Positions 15,221-21,992 of a DNA stretch of 24,836 nt are shown piece after piece. The position numbers and the translations under genes are program-made. Origin of the DNA: an uncultured Faecalibacterium sp. (GTDB lineage Bacteria > Bacillota > Clostridia > Oscillospirales > Ruminococcaceae). The stretch spans positions 1-24,836 of the forward strand of contig CALDNF010000063.1 in NCBI GenBank assembly GCA_937917475.1. The letters are read 5' to 3'. The notes under the pieces are model-generated. The model did not search any database, was not told where the DNA came from, and worked only from the letters and a program-made list of their open reading frames with translations. Each line of letters starts with the position of its first letter. Within the stretch, counting starts at the first letter, position 1.

Positions 15221-17148
15221 TTTTTCAAAAGCTCCTCCGCCGTCCGGGTCTGCCCCAGCGGCCCATGCTGGTTGGAAAACAGCACTGCGCCCACCTTGAA
15301 TTTTTCCGCTGCTCGCCGATCCAGATGGATCTGAACAGCCGAAAGCAGGCTTTCCAGCACCGGGGCACGGAGCCCGGCCTTGTCCAGGATCTCAAGGCAG
15401 GCATCGGTGGTAGCTGCATTCATCAGGGCTGTACAAATCTCCCGCCCGGCCCCGCAGAGGGCCGCATGGGCACAAAAAAGCTCGGTGCGGCAGTCTGCCG
15501 TGTGGGAATGGGTGTTCATGATGCCGCCTGCCAGCTTGCACAGCTTGCCCACATGGCCCACCAGCAGCACTTCCGCAAACCCGGAAGCCGCCGCCATATC
15601 CATCGTATCCCCGATGAAGTTTGAAGTCTTGACCACCGGGATGTCCGCAAATTCAGGATACGTTTCATGCAGGCAATCCAGCCCATAGTTGCCCGGGGCA
15701 AGGATGAGCCGTTTGACTTCCTGCGGGCAGAGAGCCGCCTGATTCATTTCCAACTGAATGGTGTCCAGAATGGCCTGCTGGCTCATGGGCTCCACGATGC
15801 CGCTGGTGCCCAGCACCGACAAGCCCCCTTCCACCCCGATGTGGGGGTTGAAGGTCCGCTTCGCCACCTCTTCGCCGCCCTCGATGGAAACGGTGACCAC
15901 AAAGCCGCCGAGGTATCCGGCGTTCTCCGCTTCGGCAGCAAGGGCATCGGCGATCATCCGGCGGGGCACATGGTTGATGGCCGCTTCTCCCACCGGCTGA
16001 TCCAGACCGGGTTTTGTCACCCGCCCCACACCGGTTCCGCCCCGGATGGTCACCCCGGGTTCCGGCGTCAGCTCCACTTCGGCAAGGACCGGAAGGCCGG
16101 TGGTCACATCCACATCGTCGCCGCCGTCTTTCTCAATGGCGCAGACTGCTCCCAGCCCGGTTTTCCGGCAGTACAGCGGGGCCACTTCTACCACGATGCC
16201 CTTCGGCGTCCGGAGGGCAACTGTCTCCGGCTCATGCCCGGTCAAGAGCAGCCGGGCCGCCCCTGCGGCTCCCAGAGCTGCACAGGTGCCGGTAGTGTAG
16301 CCGCAGCGCAGGAGCTTCTGCCCGCTGCGGATATAATGCTCAAATTTCGGTTTTGGTTTTTGTGTATCCTGCTGGGGTTTGGGAGTTGGTTCTGGCCCGA
16401 ATACCGCTTCATACTGCTCTGCGGTCAGACCATACAGGGTGCGGATGTTCTCAGGGGCAAAGGCCTGCTGCGGCGTCATGACACTGGAAACTTTCTCCGG
16501 CGAAACGCAGATCACAAAATCCGAGATCTTTTGTGCCATATCCAATTCGTGCAGGCTGACCACCACTGCCACCTGCCGTTCTTTTGCCAGCTTTTGAAGA
16601 ATGGTCAGCAGCTCGATCTTGCCCTTCACATCCAGAAAAGACGTAGGTTCATCCAAAAGCAGCACTTCCGGCTGCTGGCAGATGGCCCGGGCCAGCAGGA
16701 TGCGCTGCCGCTGGCCATCGCTGATGCAGTTGAAATCCCGATCTGCAAGTTCCTCTGCTCCCACCAGCGCAAGAGCTGCCTGCACCTGCTGCCGGTCCAC
16801 TTCGGAGAGGATGCCCAGCCGCCCGGTGTAGGGAGTGCGCCCTGCCGAGACGAACTCAAAGCAGGAAGTCAGCTCGGTCGGGCGGGTATGAGGGAGCATC
16901 AGGGCCATTTTTTGTGCCCGCTCCCGGCCTGAGTGAGCCGAAAGGTCTTTTTCGTCCAGCAGCACCACACCGCCCAGCGGGGCCAGCTGACCTGCCAGTG
17001 TCTTGAGCAGTGTAGATTTTCCCGCACCATTGGGCCCGATGAGGGTCAGGATCTCGCCCTTCCGGGCACCCAGACTGATTTCTTCGGCCAGACGTTTCTT
17101 TTCATAGCCGATGGCAAGGTTCCGGGTCTCGCAGATAAACTCGCTCAT
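15205..17148 (-). CDS. cbiD: ABC transporter ATPase fused to CbiD (cobalt-precorrin-5B C1-methyltransferase)
   Basis: A 647-residue fusion. Residues 1 to about 250 are a FecE/BtuD-type ATPase: Walker A GPNGAGKS (38-45), signature SDGQ (143-146, variant of SGGQ), Walker B VLLLDEP (162-168) and switch H200. The usual Q-loop glutamine after LP appears as histidine (LPH, residue 87). A Pro/Lys/Gln-rich linker (about 252-270) leads into a complete CbiD domain beginning CGYTTGTCAAL (282-292), with EPMSQQAILDTIQLEM and LLVGHVGKLCKLAGGIMNTH further on. CbiD methylates C1 of cobalt-precorrin-5B; the ATPase should power the permease encoded just upstream. No stop or frame break separates the halves. 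The start overlaps the permease stop in an ATGA. Confidence 0.95.
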   Translation of the reverse strand: MSEFICETRNLAIGYEKKRLAEEISLGARKGEILTLIGPNGAGKSTLLKTLAGQLAPLGGVVLLDEKDLSAHSGRERAQKMALMLPHTRPTELTSCFEFVSAGRTPYTGRLGILSEVDRQQVQAALALVGAEELADRDFNCISDGQRQRILLARAICQQPEVLLLDEPTSFLDVKGKIELLTILQKLAKERQVAVVVSLHELDMAQKISDFVICVSPEKVSSVMTPQQAFAPENIRTLYGLTAEQYEAVFGPEPTPKPQQDTQKPKPKFEHYIRSGQKLLRCGYTTGTCAALGAAGAARLLLTGHEPETVALRTPKGIVVEVAPLYCRKTGLGAVCAIEKDGGDDVDVTTGLPVLAEVELTPEPGVTIRGGTGVGRVTKPGLDQPVGEAAINHVPRRMIADALAAEAENAGYLGGFVVTVSIEGGEEVAKRTFNPHIGVEGGLSVLGTSGIVEPMSQQAILDTIQLEMNQAALCPQEVKRLILAPGNYGLDCLHETYPEFADIPVVKTSNFIGDTMDMAAASGFAEVLLVGHVGKLCKLAGGIMNTHSHTADCRTELFCAHAALCGAGREICTALMNAATTDACLEILDKAGLRAPVLESLLSAVQIHLDRRAAEKFKVGAVLFSNQHGPLGQTRTAEELLKKWSVN

Positions 17149-18161
17149 CCTCTTCCCTCCTGACCCCGGCGCACCAGCAGCCAGATGACCACCGGCGCAC
17201 CGAACACCGCCGTCACCGAGCTGATGGAAAGTTCGGTAGGCGCAAACAGACTGCGGGCTATGAGGTCACAGAGCAGGCAGAACGCCGCCCCGCCCAGACA
17301 GCAGCCCGGCAGAACATAGAGGGGCTTTGCGCTCCGGAGCAGCTGCCGCACCAGATGGGGCACTGCGATGCCCACAAAGGAGATGGGCCCGGCAAAGGCT
17401 GTCACACAGGCGGCCAGCAGGCTGGACAGCAGCACCAGTACCACCGAGAAGCCACGGACGTTCACGCCCACGCTTTTTGCGTAGGCTTCCCCCATCTGGT
17501 AAGCAGCCATGGGTTTGGAGAGCAGAAACGCCGCCGCCAACGCAGGCAGCACCACCACGGCCGCTGCCCGGACATTGCCCCAGGTCATACCGGAGAAGCT
17601 GCCCTGTGACCAGTTATGAAGATTGACGATGTTGGAATCCTGCGCAAACGCCACCACGATATCCGTAATGGCTGTGCAGATATAGCCGATCATTACGCCG
17701 CAGATCACAAGGATGCTCATCCGCTCCACCCGCCGGGCCACCACCAGCACAAAGGCCATGGCGGCCATGGCTCCCACAAAAGCGGCAAAAATAAGGGTGA
17801 CGGAATTGGTCAGCAGCCCCCGCTCCAGAAAGACCACCATGGTTAAAGCCACCGCCAGCTTTGCACCGCTGGACACACCCATGACAAAGGGGCCCGCAAT
17901 CGGGTTGGCAAAAAAGGTCTGGAGCAGATAGCCCGCCGCCGATAGGGCTGCTCCCAGCAGCACCGCCATGACAGCCCGGGGCAGACGAAGCTGTAAAACG
18001 ATGTTCTCTGTCAGTGAGTCGCTGCCCCGGCTCAGCAGCACATCCAGCACCGCACCGGGCGTCAGATTGACGCTGCCCCAGAACAGGCTGCACCCAAACA
18101 GCACCGCCAACGCAGCGGCAAGGATGCTGTATGAAAAGATCAGGCGTTTTCGGCTGGTCAT
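17145..18161 (-). CDS. FecCD/BtuC-family ABC transporter permease
   Basis: A 338-residue, strongly hydrophobic protein with about ten predicted membrane segments, typical of iron-siderophore, heme and B12 importers. Motifs are RLPRAVMAVLLGAALSAAGY, QTFFANPIAGPFVMGVSSGA and the C-terminal GPISFVGIAVPHLVRQL. The gene follows the binding protein by 9 bases with AAGGAG, and its end overlaps the ATPase-CbiD gene, so the three form one importer. The substrate cannot be told from the permease; under a cobalamin riboswitch, corrinoids, cobalt chelates or other tetrapyrroles are candidates. Confidence 0.93.
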   Translation of the reverse strand: MTSRKRLIFSYSILAAALAVLFGCSLFWGSVNLTPGAVLDVLLSRGSDSLTENIVLQLRLPRAVMAVLLGAALSAAGYLLQTFFANPIAGPFVMGVSSGAKLAVALTMVVFLERGLLTNSVTLIFAAFVGAMAAMAFVLVVARRVERMSILVICGVMIGYICTAITDIVVAFAQDSNIVNLHNWSQGSFSGMTWGNVRAAAVVVLPALAAAFLLSKPMAAYQMGEAYAKSVGVNVRGFSVVLVLLSSLLAACVTAFAGPISFVGIAVPHLVRQLLRSAKPLYVLPGCCLGGAAFCLLCDLIARSLFAPTELSISSVTAVFGAPVVIWLLVRRGQEGRG

Positions 18162-18170
18162 AGTTTCTCC

Positions 18171-19298
18171 TTACGTTACATGGACAAAAAAAGTAAGGTC
18201 CTGCGGTGTATCCTGCGTGAAAATGCGATTCATCTGCACGATCATTTCCGCAAGCTCCATGCTCTGCTGGAAAAATCCCGGGGTCGTGCAGTAGACATTG
18301 CCGCTCTGCACCGCCTTGAAATCTGCCAGCAGCGGGCATTTTGCCAGCAGCTGTTCCGTGGAATCCACCATTCCTTCGATGGTACTGTTGTAGATCAGAA
18401 ATTCCGCATCCTTCGCACCTGCGTAGAAATCTTCCAACGGCAGGTTGATGGTCGCCAGATTGTTCCCGCTGTCGGTCAGCGAATCAAACACATAGTCCGC
18501 TCCGGCCATTTCGATCATCCGGGCAACGTAATCGTTGCCCTTGCGGACGGTAGCAAGATGATTGGAAGTGATGGAAAAAAACGCCGCCGTTTTTCCGGTG
18601 GGATGCTCTTCCAGAAGCGGTGCAATCTGCTCCACAGCCTGTGCAAAAACACGCTCTGCCGTATCTTTTTTTCCAAGCAGGATGCCCCAAAGCTTGATCC
18701 ACTCCATCCGGGCCAAGGGGTCCGCCTCATAGCTGGAACGCTCCACCAGCACCGGGATGCCAAACCGTTCCAGCTGCTCCTTGACTTCGGGCGTATGGTA
18801 GATCATGGTATTTTCGATGGTCAGCTGACAGCCTGTCGCCAGAATTTTTTCATAATCCGGTGCGCTGTATTTTCCGGCGTAGGCAATCTTTCCGGCCTGC
18901 ATGGCCACTTTGGCTGCATCCAGCTGCCAGTTGTCAGTCTGAGTACCGGACAACGCAATGCTGCCCAGTCCATCCAGATGAACAAAATGGTCCATCACTG
19001 CCGATGAAACCAGATAGATGTTCTGCACCGGCTGGCGAAGGGCCGTAACGTCCTCCGGCAGGTTCTCCACCTCCGCTGCTCCCTCCGGCATCACAAGAAA
19101 CTGCTGGTCCTCAATGGTCAGCATGGTATAGCCGCCTTCATAGCAGTCCGCAGTGAACTGCTTTGCGTAATCCAGCGGATAGCTGTGAGAGAACACCAGA
19201 CTTTCCGTATGGGCAGGTTCCGTTTTTTCTCTGCCGCAGGCTGTCAGGGTGAGGGCAGCGGCAGGGAGAGCTTTTAAAAAACTACGACGTGAGATCAT
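18171..19298 (-). CDS. ABC transporter substrate-binding lipoprotein (FecB/BtuF-like)
   Basis: 375 residues. The signal region ISRRSFLKALPAAALTLTAC combines a twin-arginine-like SRRSFLK with a lipobox LTAC, giving lipid attachment at C21. The rest looks like a helical-hinge periplasmic-binding protein of the metal-chelate class: the long central helix near SSYEADPLARMEWIKLWGIL, then GKTAAFFSI, GNDYVARMIEMAGADYVFD, and a C-terminal VQSGNVYCTTPGFF. It is one base after the preceding lipoprotein gene. It should deliver substrate to the permease at 17145-18161. The ligand is unknown; riboswitch control and the pathway context suggest a cobalt- or tetrapyrrole-related compound. Confidence 0.9.
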   Translation of the reverse strand: MISRRSFLKALPAAALTLTACGREKTEPAHTESLVFSHSYPLDYAKQFTADCYEGGYTMLTIEDQQFLVMPEGAAEVENLPEDVTALRQPVQNIYLVSSAVMDHFVHLDGLGSIALSGTQTDNWQLDAAKVAMQAGKIAYAGKYSAPDYEKILATGCQLTIENTMIYHTPEVKEQLERFGIPVLVERSSYEADPLARMEWIKLWGILLGKKDTAERVFAQAVEQIAPLLEEHPTGKTAAFFSITSNHLATVRKGNDYVARMIEMAGADYVFDSLTDSGNNLATINLPLEDFYAGAKDAEFLIYNSTIEGMVDSTEQLLAKCPLLADFKAVQSGNVYCTTPGFFQQSMELAEMIVQMNRIFTQDTPQDLTFFVHVT

Positions 19299-19299
19299 A

Positions 19300-20148
19300 T
19301 CAGTTCAGCTCAAATGTCAGCGTGTATTCGATCTCATGGGGGGTGCTCATGGCGGTGGTGTCAGCCACGACTTCCAGCGGAGTCTCCAGAGCAGCCACCG
19401 GAATTTCAAAGGTCGAGCCGTTCTCGGTGCTGGTGGGCAGATACTTTTCGCCGTCCACAATCATATAATCGTACTTGGAGCTGCTCCATACGATGGTGGC
19501 CGTCATTTTGCCGTCAGCCACAGTCAGGGCAGCGGGGCTCTGGACCGAAGCCTTGCCGGAACCGCCCTCAAGGGTCACATTGACGGTGTACTCGCCGTCG
19601 GCGGGCGTCTCTGCGGCCTCCTTGGGCTGTGCGTTCCGGACACTGACCACATGGTCATACCACTTGCCCTTGGTACCCAGCAGGGCAAGGTCAAAATCCT
19701 CGTCCAGAGCTGTGACCGGGATATCAAAGCCATACACTTCCTCTGAAGTACCATCGGAGTAGGTCACGGTATCCACTGTGGGGATAAGCCACTCCGTCTT
19801 GTGGGCTTCAGCGTCTGCCGCCTTGCCCGGACACAGGTTGACGATTTTTTTGGATGCCAGACTGACGTGGAAGGTCATCACGCCGTCTTTTACGGTCAGG
19901 GTGCCCTTGCCGTCGCAGGCTTCATTGGCGTGGAACATACTGCTGTCGGTCTCAAATTCAGCGGTATAAATGCCGTCGGGCAGAGCCGCCTCTGCTGCGG
20001 GTTCAGAAGCCGCCGTGGAGACTGCCTCAGAAGCAGCCTGAGAGGGAGCCGCAGAACTTGCGGCAGAGGATGCGGCACCGCAGCCGGTCAGGCTGAGGAC
20101 CAGAAGAGCGGATGCAAGGGTAATGGAAAGGAACTGTTTGCACTGCAT
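19300..20148 (-). CDS. Surface lipoprotein with two tandem beta-sandwich-like (possibly NEAT-like) domains
   Basis: 282 residues. The signal peptide ends in lipobox LTGC (C23), followed by an Ala/Ser-rich tether to about residue 57. Two related domains follow: residues 58-173 (DGIYTAEFETD, LTVKDGVMTFHVSLASK, FDIPVTALDEDFDLAL) and 183-281 (DGEYTVNVTLEGG, LTVADGKMTATIVWSSSKYD, FEIPVAALETPLEVVA). They share the DGxYT start, LTVxDGxMT core, (F)xIPVxALxxxxxV end and similar spacing. The pattern is like NEAT-type ligand-binding domains, but the YxxxY heme motif is not clear, so the ligand is open. Its place between an exported chelatase and an ABC binding protein suggests a surface capture or relay role. 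The start has GAGG 8-9 bases before the ATG. Confidence 0.75.
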   Translation of the reverse strand: MQCKQFLSITLASALLVLSLTGCGAASSAASSAAPSQAASEAVSTAASEPAAEAALPDGIYTAEFETDSSMFHANEACDGKGTLTVKDGVMTFHVSLASKKIVNLCPGKAADAEAHKTEWLIPTVDTVTYSDGTSEEVYGFDIPVTALDEDFDLALLGTKGKWYDHVVSVRNAQPKEAAETPADGEYTVNVTLEGGSGKASVQSPAALTVADGKMTATIVWSSSKYDYMIVDGEKYLPTSTENGSTFEIPVAALETPLEVVADTTAMSTPHEIEYTLTFELN

Positions 20149-20188
20149 GGAATCATACCTCGGTATCTTTTAATCTTTCAAATAAAAA

Positions 20189-20218
20189 TTGCCCGAAAAG
20201 ATTTCTCCCTTCGGGCAA
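20189..20218 (-). terminator. Hairpin with U-rich tail inside the operon (attenuator)
   Basis: Between the cbiK stop (20234) and the next start (20148), TTGCCCGAA (20218-20210) pairs perfectly with TTCGGGCAA (20197-20189) across a 12-base loop. On the minus strand TTTTTATT (20188-20181) follows. This is a good intrinsic terminator shape. No strong promoter is seen between it and the next gene, so partial termination or 3'-end protection of the cbiK message is likely. Confidence 0.65.
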
Positions 20219-20233
20219 AATGGGGTCAGATGT

Positions 20234-21469
20234 TTAGCCGTTCAGGGAATCGATGGCGGCTTTGGTGTGGGCAACGTAGAGTTGCTGGATGTCAGCGATC
20301 TCGCCCAGACCTGCGATCTGAGTGTCAACCTCGTCAAAGCAGCCTGCGGCCTTGAACTGGCTCAGCCAGGAATCCTCATCCTCACCGGCCATGTCGTTGT
20401 TGGCGTGGTCACCTGCAACCACCATCAGCGGGCGGAGAACCACCTTGGTATAACCGGCGGCCTTGACAGCTTCAATGACGTTCTCGCAGGCAGTCTCCTC
20501 GGGCTCACCCTCAACGGTGCCGATGAACACATTGTCATAGCCCAGAGTCTGCATGGTGGTCTGCATCTGGCTGTAGCTTACCTTTGCGGTGTGAGAAGTG
20601 CCATGGCCCATAAAGACGAAGGCAGTGCCAGCTTCTGCGGCAGCATCCAGACTGTCAAAGCCTGCATCTTTCACAGCGGCAGCGGTGATGGCCTTTGCAA
20701 CGTCTTCTTTATCGGAATTGATCACGGAAGCATCCGAGCCCACCTCGCCCAGCAGAGGCTCTGCAATGGCAACGGACTCGAATTTATCCTTGTACTGGTC
20801 GATGGTCTCCACCATCTCGTCGTACTCTGCACCGTGCATCAGGTGGGTGGGCTGAACAACAAGGTTCTTCACGCCGTTGGCCACTGCACGCTCCAAAGCC
20901 TGCTCCATGTTGTCAATCTTCTCGCCGTCACGGGCCTGCACATGGTTGATGATGATCTGTGCAGTAAAGGCACGCCGGACCGACCAATCGGGGTAAGCTT
21001 CCTGCAGAGCATCCTCAATGCCCTTGATGTCAGCGGCACGGCTGTCATTGAAGGAGGTGCCAAAGCTGACCACCAGCAGCTCGTTCTCGCCGATCTCGTC
21101 CTGATTGCGGGGATCGTCCTGTGCGGCATCGCCGGTGTCACGGCCAAAGTAATCCGGGTCAGCGTTCTCGCCTTCCACCAGCTCCTTCTGAGCGTCGGTC
21201 AGGGCATCCCATGCAGCCTTTGCCTCCTCGCACTGAGTGTCGGTATTGTCGTTCCGCTCCTGCACATAGATGGCATCGATGAGGTCTGCCACATTCTTTG
21301 CTGCCATTTCGTCCGCCTCCTCGCTGCTCACTTCGCTTGCTGCGGCCGAGCTTGCGGTGCTGGCAGAACCTGCCGTGCTGCTGGATGCACCGCAGCCGGT
21401 GACCACACCGGCGCAGAGAGCCAGAGCAGTCAGAACGGCTGCCGTCTTTTTGATCTTGAGTTTGCGCAT
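20234..21469 (-). CDS. cbiK: Exported CbiK-type cobaltochelatase lipoprotein
   Basis: 411 residues from the ATG at 21469, with AGGAAAGGA before it; a much longer in-frame reading back to 22009 crosses the riboswitch and is rejected. Residues 1-26 are a lipoprotein signal (KIKKTAAVLTALALCAG, lipobox VTGC, C26). Residues about 27-55 are an Ala/Ser/Glu tether. Residues about 58-108 form a small module with WDALTDAQKELVEG (87-100). The CbiK domain starts near residue 130 (LLVVSFGTSFNDSR). The probable metal/tetrapyrrole ligands are H209 in QPTHLMHGAEYDEM and H289 in MGHGTSHT, matching the two active-site histidines known in CbiK. Classical CbiK inserts cobalt into sirohydrochlorin in the cytosol; here the enzyme would sit on the outer face of the membrane. 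It is the first gene after the riboswitch. Confidence 0.92.
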   Translation of the reverse strand: MRKLKIKKTAAVLTALALCAGVVTGCGASSSTAGSASTASSAAASEVSSEEADEMAAKNVADLIDAIYVQERNDNTDTQCEEAKAAWDALTDAQKELVEGENADPDYFGRDTGDAAQDDPRNQDEIGENELLVVSFGTSFNDSRAADIKGIEDALQEAYPDWSVRRAFTAQIIINHVQARDGEKIDNMEQALERAVANGVKNLVVQPTHLMHGAEYDEMVETIDQYKDKFESVAIAEPLLGEVGSDASVINSDKEDVAKAITAAAVKDAGFDSLDAAAEAGTAFVFMGHGTSHTAKVSYSQMQTTMQTLGYDNVFIGTVEGEPEETACENVIEAVKAAGYTKVVLRPLMVVAGDHANNDMAGEDEDSWLSQFKAAGCFDEVDTQIAGLGEIADIQQLYVAHTKAAIDSLNG

Positions 21470-21543
21470 TGTTTTTGTTCCTTTCCTGATTGGATAAATT
21501 TTCCCCTGAGCAGAAAGGTACAGGAAAGATAGACCCTTTACAC

Positions 21544-21585
21544 AAAAAGGCCTCTTTGCTTGCAGAACGGCAAAGCAAAAAGACC
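21544..21585 (-). terminator. Riboswitch-controlled intrinsic terminator upstream of cbiK
   Basis: On the minus strand, GGTCTTTTTGCTTTGC (21585-21570) pairs with GCAAGCAAAGAGGCC (21563-21549) around the loop CGTTCT. TTTTT (21548-21544) follows. A competing antiterminator is possible: CAAAAAGCC (21605-21597) can pair with GGTCTTTTTG (21585-21576), using up the 5' arm of the terminator. The location after the aptamer and 75 bases before the cbiK start fits transcriptional control by cobalamin. Confidence 0.75.
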
Positions 21586-21602
21586 CTTGTATTTCAGGCT
21601 TT

Positions 21603-21650
21603 TTGGTACAACCAATTCCTCGTGATCCGGAGCTTGCGCTCCCGTACCAA
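21603..21650 (-). promoter_or_regulatory. Linker hairpin between aptamer and terminator
   Basis: TTGGTAC (21650-21644) pairs with GTACCAA (21609-21603), enclosing a small GGAGC-GCAA-GCTCC hairpin (21642-21629). Its outer arms overlap the end of aptamer stem P1 by 2 bases and the start of the possible antiterminator by 3 bases. It could therefore pass the ligand signal to the terminator. The pairing is seen; the switching role is inferred. Confidence 0.45.
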
Positions 21651-21842
21651 CAGCAGGCAGGTTTCCTGACTGAAAGATCAACGCCTGCCGCCGCCTTCCC
21701 AAGGCAATGCCTCAGTGACCGGTGCTGTGCACCCTGACGGCCGACTCCCTTATCACAGTGACGAGATCGTGCGGGAACTGCCCCCGCTTCCCTTTTGACC
21801 CTTCCGCCCCGCCCAAAAGCGGCGCAAAGGGCACCTGCTGTT
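21649..21842 (-). promoter_or_regulatory. Cobalamin riboswitch aptamer
   Basis: On the minus strand a perfect 9-bp closing stem P1, AACAGCAGG (21842-21834) with CCTGCTGTT (21657-21649), encloses the conserved core. Visible parts are AAAAGGGAAGCGGG followed by CCCGC, GTCACTG boxes, TTGGGAAGGCG, and the B12 box AGTCAGGAAACCTGCC close to the 3' end. It lies in a leader of about 390 nt in front of a 21-gene cobalamin operon and is followed by an intrinsic terminator. High cobalamin should therefore switch the operon off. The assignment is from consensus elements, without a covariance-model score. Confidence 0.93.
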
Positions 21843-21862
21843 TTCTGTTCAGTTCGCTGAAA

Positions 21863-21891
21863 AGTATAGCACACCCACTGTGAAAAAACAA
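21863..21891 (-). promoter_or_regulatory. Promoter of the cobalamin operon
   Basis: On the minus strand, -35 TTGTTT (21891-21886) and -10 TATACT (21868-21863) are 17 bases apart. The predicted transcript start near 21856 is just upstream of the riboswitch P1 stem, as expected. Confidence 0.75.
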
Positions 21892-21905
21892 GCTTTGCCG
21901 CAAAG

Positions 21906-21943
21906 AAAAACGCAGCATCGGATGGGATGATTCCAACGCTGCG
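21906..21943 (-). terminator. Intrinsic terminator between uvrA and the cobalamin operon
   Basis: On the minus strand, CGCAGCGTTGG (21943-21933) pairs with CCGATGCTGCG (21921-21911), an 11-bp stem with two G-U pairs. TTTTTC follows (21910-21905). It lies 117 bases after the uvrA stop and 15 bases before the -35 of the cobalamin promoter, so it insulates the operon from uvrA readthrough. Confidence 0.75.
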
Positions 21944-21986
21944 CTTTCTGTGATACATCTGTGTGACACGATTGTGGGTCGATCGC
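21906..21986 (-). ncRNA. Candidate small RNA of about 80 nt between uvrA and the cobalamin promoter
   Basis: A promoter-like pair (22021-21993) points toward a strong intrinsic terminator (21943-21906). No protein-coding frame with a ribosome site lies between them. A transcript starting near 21986 would be about 80 nt and end in the hairpin. Nothing in it matches an RNA family I recognise. The alternative is that the terminator belongs only to uvrA and the promoter is a chance match. Confidence 0.3.
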
Positions 21987-21992
21987 ACCTGT

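Noticed and set aside
15205..17148. ABC-CbiD fusion as a frameshift or assembly artefact
   Set aside because: Both domains are complete, in one frame, and joined by a low-complexity Pro/Lys/Gln linker rather than by truncated ends.
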